Of a stretch of 64,000 bases of DNA, positions 61,593 through 64,000 are shown one piece after another. Under the pieces are notes generated by a model. It saw only the letters and a list, made by a program, of their open reading frames with translations. It was not told the DNA's origin and made no database searches. The DNA is from Drosophila miranda (Eukaryota; Arthropoda; Insecta; Diptera; Drosophilidae), in contig NC_046677.1 in assembly GCF_003369915.1 (NCBI RefSeq), forward strand, positions 20,540,913-20,604,912, written 5' to 3'. Numbering within the stretch: the stretch's first letter is position 1; each line of letters opens with the position of its first letter. The translations under genes and the position numbers were made by a program.

Positions 61593-61730
61593 CGCACTCT
61601 ATTGGAGTGATCTGGAACTACGGGTACGAACTCGTCTGGTCTGGCAGCACTTCAACTGCGACCAAGGCGCACTCTATTGCCGTGATCTAAAACTACGGGT
61701 ACGAACTCGTCTGGTCTGGCAACTGCGACG
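61593..61730. repeat. Tandem duplication of about 75 bp
   Basis: CGCACTCTATTG starts at 61593 and again at 61668. Each is followed by a GTGATCT segment and CTACGGGTACGAACTCGTCT, giving nearly two copies with a few substitutions. No coding role is apparent. Confidence 0.8.
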
Positions 61731-64000
61731 AAAACATCGAAATCGACGCACGAAAAATCAAATTTTCGAATTAATTTAATTAATGTTAAAAAAAAAGATA
61801 ATTTATCAATTAACATAATCGTATCATTGGGCAAAAAGTCATTTCGTGATTTCTGTAAAATTCTTACAGATTTGCACACAACTTTGTGAACACTTGGTTG
61901 TTTATCTGTTATATTTAGGAATAAAATGTATTCGACATAAATTTTAAAAGTTGCCCATTTAGGTAGAGGGGTATGGGGCAATGGGGTATGTGGAATTCAT
62001 CATAATACCCCAATTGGTATCGAACACACACCCAGAACTTGTTCGGGTTACAAGTAAGCCCAGACAGTAGTTGTTCTTTTGCAGTTGCGGGAACCATTCA
62101 AGTGTGTCCAAGACATAATATTGGGGCAACATAATTGGCATATGGAAGGGGAATTCCTATGCCTATACACGCTCGTCATATGACCCTGCTTTAGGCGCTG
62201 TGGCATGAAATTTGCTGCGCTTCGATCAGTTTCGAGCTTGCGATCGTCTTAAGTGCATTGGAAAGAAATGTTTCAAAAAACTAGTGCGTGAAATATTCTG
62301 TGCAAATGCTCCACACAGTGATTTCGTTTTTGTGTGGATTGATAAATAAATTTTCCGAAAAGTGGCACAGCAATTGAATTAATGCTCCCTGCTGGGGAGC
62401 ACAACCGATTCGCAGATGTCATGCCGGGCTCAACGGAAACGGAAACAAAGCAGCATCAAAAATGTCATCCGCTGCACTGAGGTCGGCCCCATTTCTGGCA
62501 CAGCCGGTCAGTAGTGTCATATAAAATATCCATCACAATTATCGGCATCGGAATCAGCAGCATCATCATTATCGCCATTGTCCTCATGGCGAGATTATTT
62601 TCCATGCTGTTCGCTGGCCCGCTTAATTGATTTTATTCCATTTTTTTCCGTGTAAATGGCAAAGGAGAAATAATAATCATAATGGCTCTAGTTTCGAGAC
62701 TAATTAGCGTTCAGAAATAATTGAAATTGTCCATTGTGCCACTTAAGCGGCAGGATGGCCCCCTAAACAGGAACGGAACTGGTTGCAGTTGCAGCTTTTG
62801 CCCCTGATTTATGGGCTCAGTGAGAAAATAAAAACAGCCATAAAATATAGGAAAATCACGCAAAATACGTAAATCAATGTGATTAATTATGAAAATATTT
62901 GGCATTCTGCCTTTGATGCGTTCAATGGGGATTTGCCATTTATAAATAACTAGTTATGTTTCGCTCTATTGAATAAATTGAAATTTGTGCAATTTTTTAA
63001 AAACAAACAGAATAGTTGGAAAGGTCTTCCTTAGATTTGTTTATTTAAGCATTAAGTAATTGTTTGAAATCGATTAAAATGTATTAGGGGAACTTTTCTG
63101 CACGAAGAGTCAGCAGTGAGTGCCAATACCATTGCGATTCGATTCGGTTTAGGCTCTCTTGCTTGGGTTTTCTCTCCAGAAACTCTTCTTAGACCATTTT
63201 ATCCATTTGATAATCATGCTTTCAGTTTGTTCTATAAATGGCCTTGGTCAGAAAAATATCCACAATTTATCTACCCCGAGTTAGCACTCACTTATAGATG
63301 TCAGCGAATATGACTCCATCTCATCTGCCGCATATTTATGGGGAAACTTTTTTAAATTTTACACCGTTTAGCTCACAACAAATAAAAGTAGAAGCAGGAA
63401 TATAACACATATAGCGATGTGTGCTCGTGTATGGCAATGAAACGGAAGTGAAATTGCAAAATTAATGCCTTTCGTGTAAATATGAGGCATGCATTTTTCA
63501 TGACAACGTGCCAAAGCTTAAAAAACAAACAACACATGAGAGTGATACACCGAGTGCCCAAGTGAAAGAGAGAACATTTACGTTAATGGGTCGTGTCTTT
63601 ATGTCTGGCTGGCTGCTCGTCATTGTGCGAGTATTTATGCATTATTTATATTTGTTTTTATACACTTTGTTATTACTCCTTTCATCATTTATTCAAAAAT
63701 ATTAAAGAATATTTATTTGTACACACATTTATGCAGCCGAACGAAGCAGCGATCGGCGCCCCTGAATATGCAACGAATTGTTTCACATTCTCCAGGAGTA
63801 AAAGTGTGTGCAAGCAGGATTAAGTGAGCTTCTGGTTACATTAGGCAAGAGAACAAATATGGTTTTTGGATTAAAAGTATCACCAGCTAAAGGTCCTAAA
63901 GGTATTCTTTGATAATTTATCAGTTTAAGGAAATCTACCATCAAGGATCAATTTTGAAAAGCTCAAGAATATCCCTTTACCATTTGCGATATCAATGATT
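61731..64000. other. Intergenic right end of window
   Basis: This stretch is AT-rich with no exon I can support. A GC-richer patch around 62,390-62,640 (CATCATCATTATCGCCATTG-type runs) could be a leader or enhancer of a gene beyond the window. The short frames at 63,116-63,823 have no protein-like features. Confidence 0.5.

Noticed and set aside
61593-61730. Tandem 75-bp duplication as a second promoter of Sirup
   Set aside because: It lacks Motif 1, Motif 6, TATA or initiator matches in a useful arrangement.

Overview
The window is nuclear DNA of a fly, almost certainly Drosophila. It is AT-rich and intron-rich, and most genes have short introns with clean GT/AG borders. Orthologues of known Drosophila genes can be spliced by hand into complete proteins: transglutaminase, the serpin Spn28Dc, Wwox, Sirup/SDHAF4, Mss4 and a cluster of Ly6 genes. 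The obscura species group is my best guess, from recollection of the dispersed repeat family at 35-39 kb; this is inference. The genes correspond to Muller element B (D. melanogaster 2L, about 28D to 29A).

Layout. Positions 1-33,000 hold five Ly6/uPAR-type genes coding small GPI-anchored three-finger proteins: four on the minus strand (1912-5738, 8769-10130, 12399-15055, 21656-24741) and one on the plus strand (29605-32617). All five have ten cysteines, a short signal-peptide exon that ends in the same phase with a G, and a hydrophobic C-terminal tail. Three carry long low-complexity insertions between conserved cysteines, and two of those insertions end in furin-like basic sites. Mss4 follows at 34275-34698 (minus).

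From about 35,075 to 38,860 there is a large imperfect inverted repeat (arms about 1.6 kb). It contains copies of a 318-bp tandem repeat, two copies of a captured gene 3' end and a duplicated centre. It lies where the Ly6/Mss4 block meets the lipase/Tg block. I recall these blocks as lying apart in D. melanogaster, so this looks like a rearrangement breakpoint.

The right half holds a secreted lipase (39293-41265, plus), transglutaminase Tg (41393-47191, minus) with its acylated N-terminal exon, a 62-residue unknown protein (47853-48098, minus), a tandem pair of glycine N-acyltransferase-like genes (48624-49642 and 49963-50965, plus), Spn28Dc (52692-55146, plus), Wwox (55628-60443, plus) and the SDHAF4 homologue Sirup (60605-61022, minus). 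Transglutaminase and the serpin both act in cuticle, clotting and melanization, and lipase and acyltransferases suggest gut or fat-body expression. The block is otherwise a neighbourhood rather than one pathway.

Promoters fall into two styles. Mss4, Wwox and Sirup have the Motif 1/Motif 6 elements of housekeeping promoters. The lipase and the first acyltransferase have TATA boxes with an initiator about 30 bp downstream. No tRNA, rRNA, CRISPR or intact transposon was seen.
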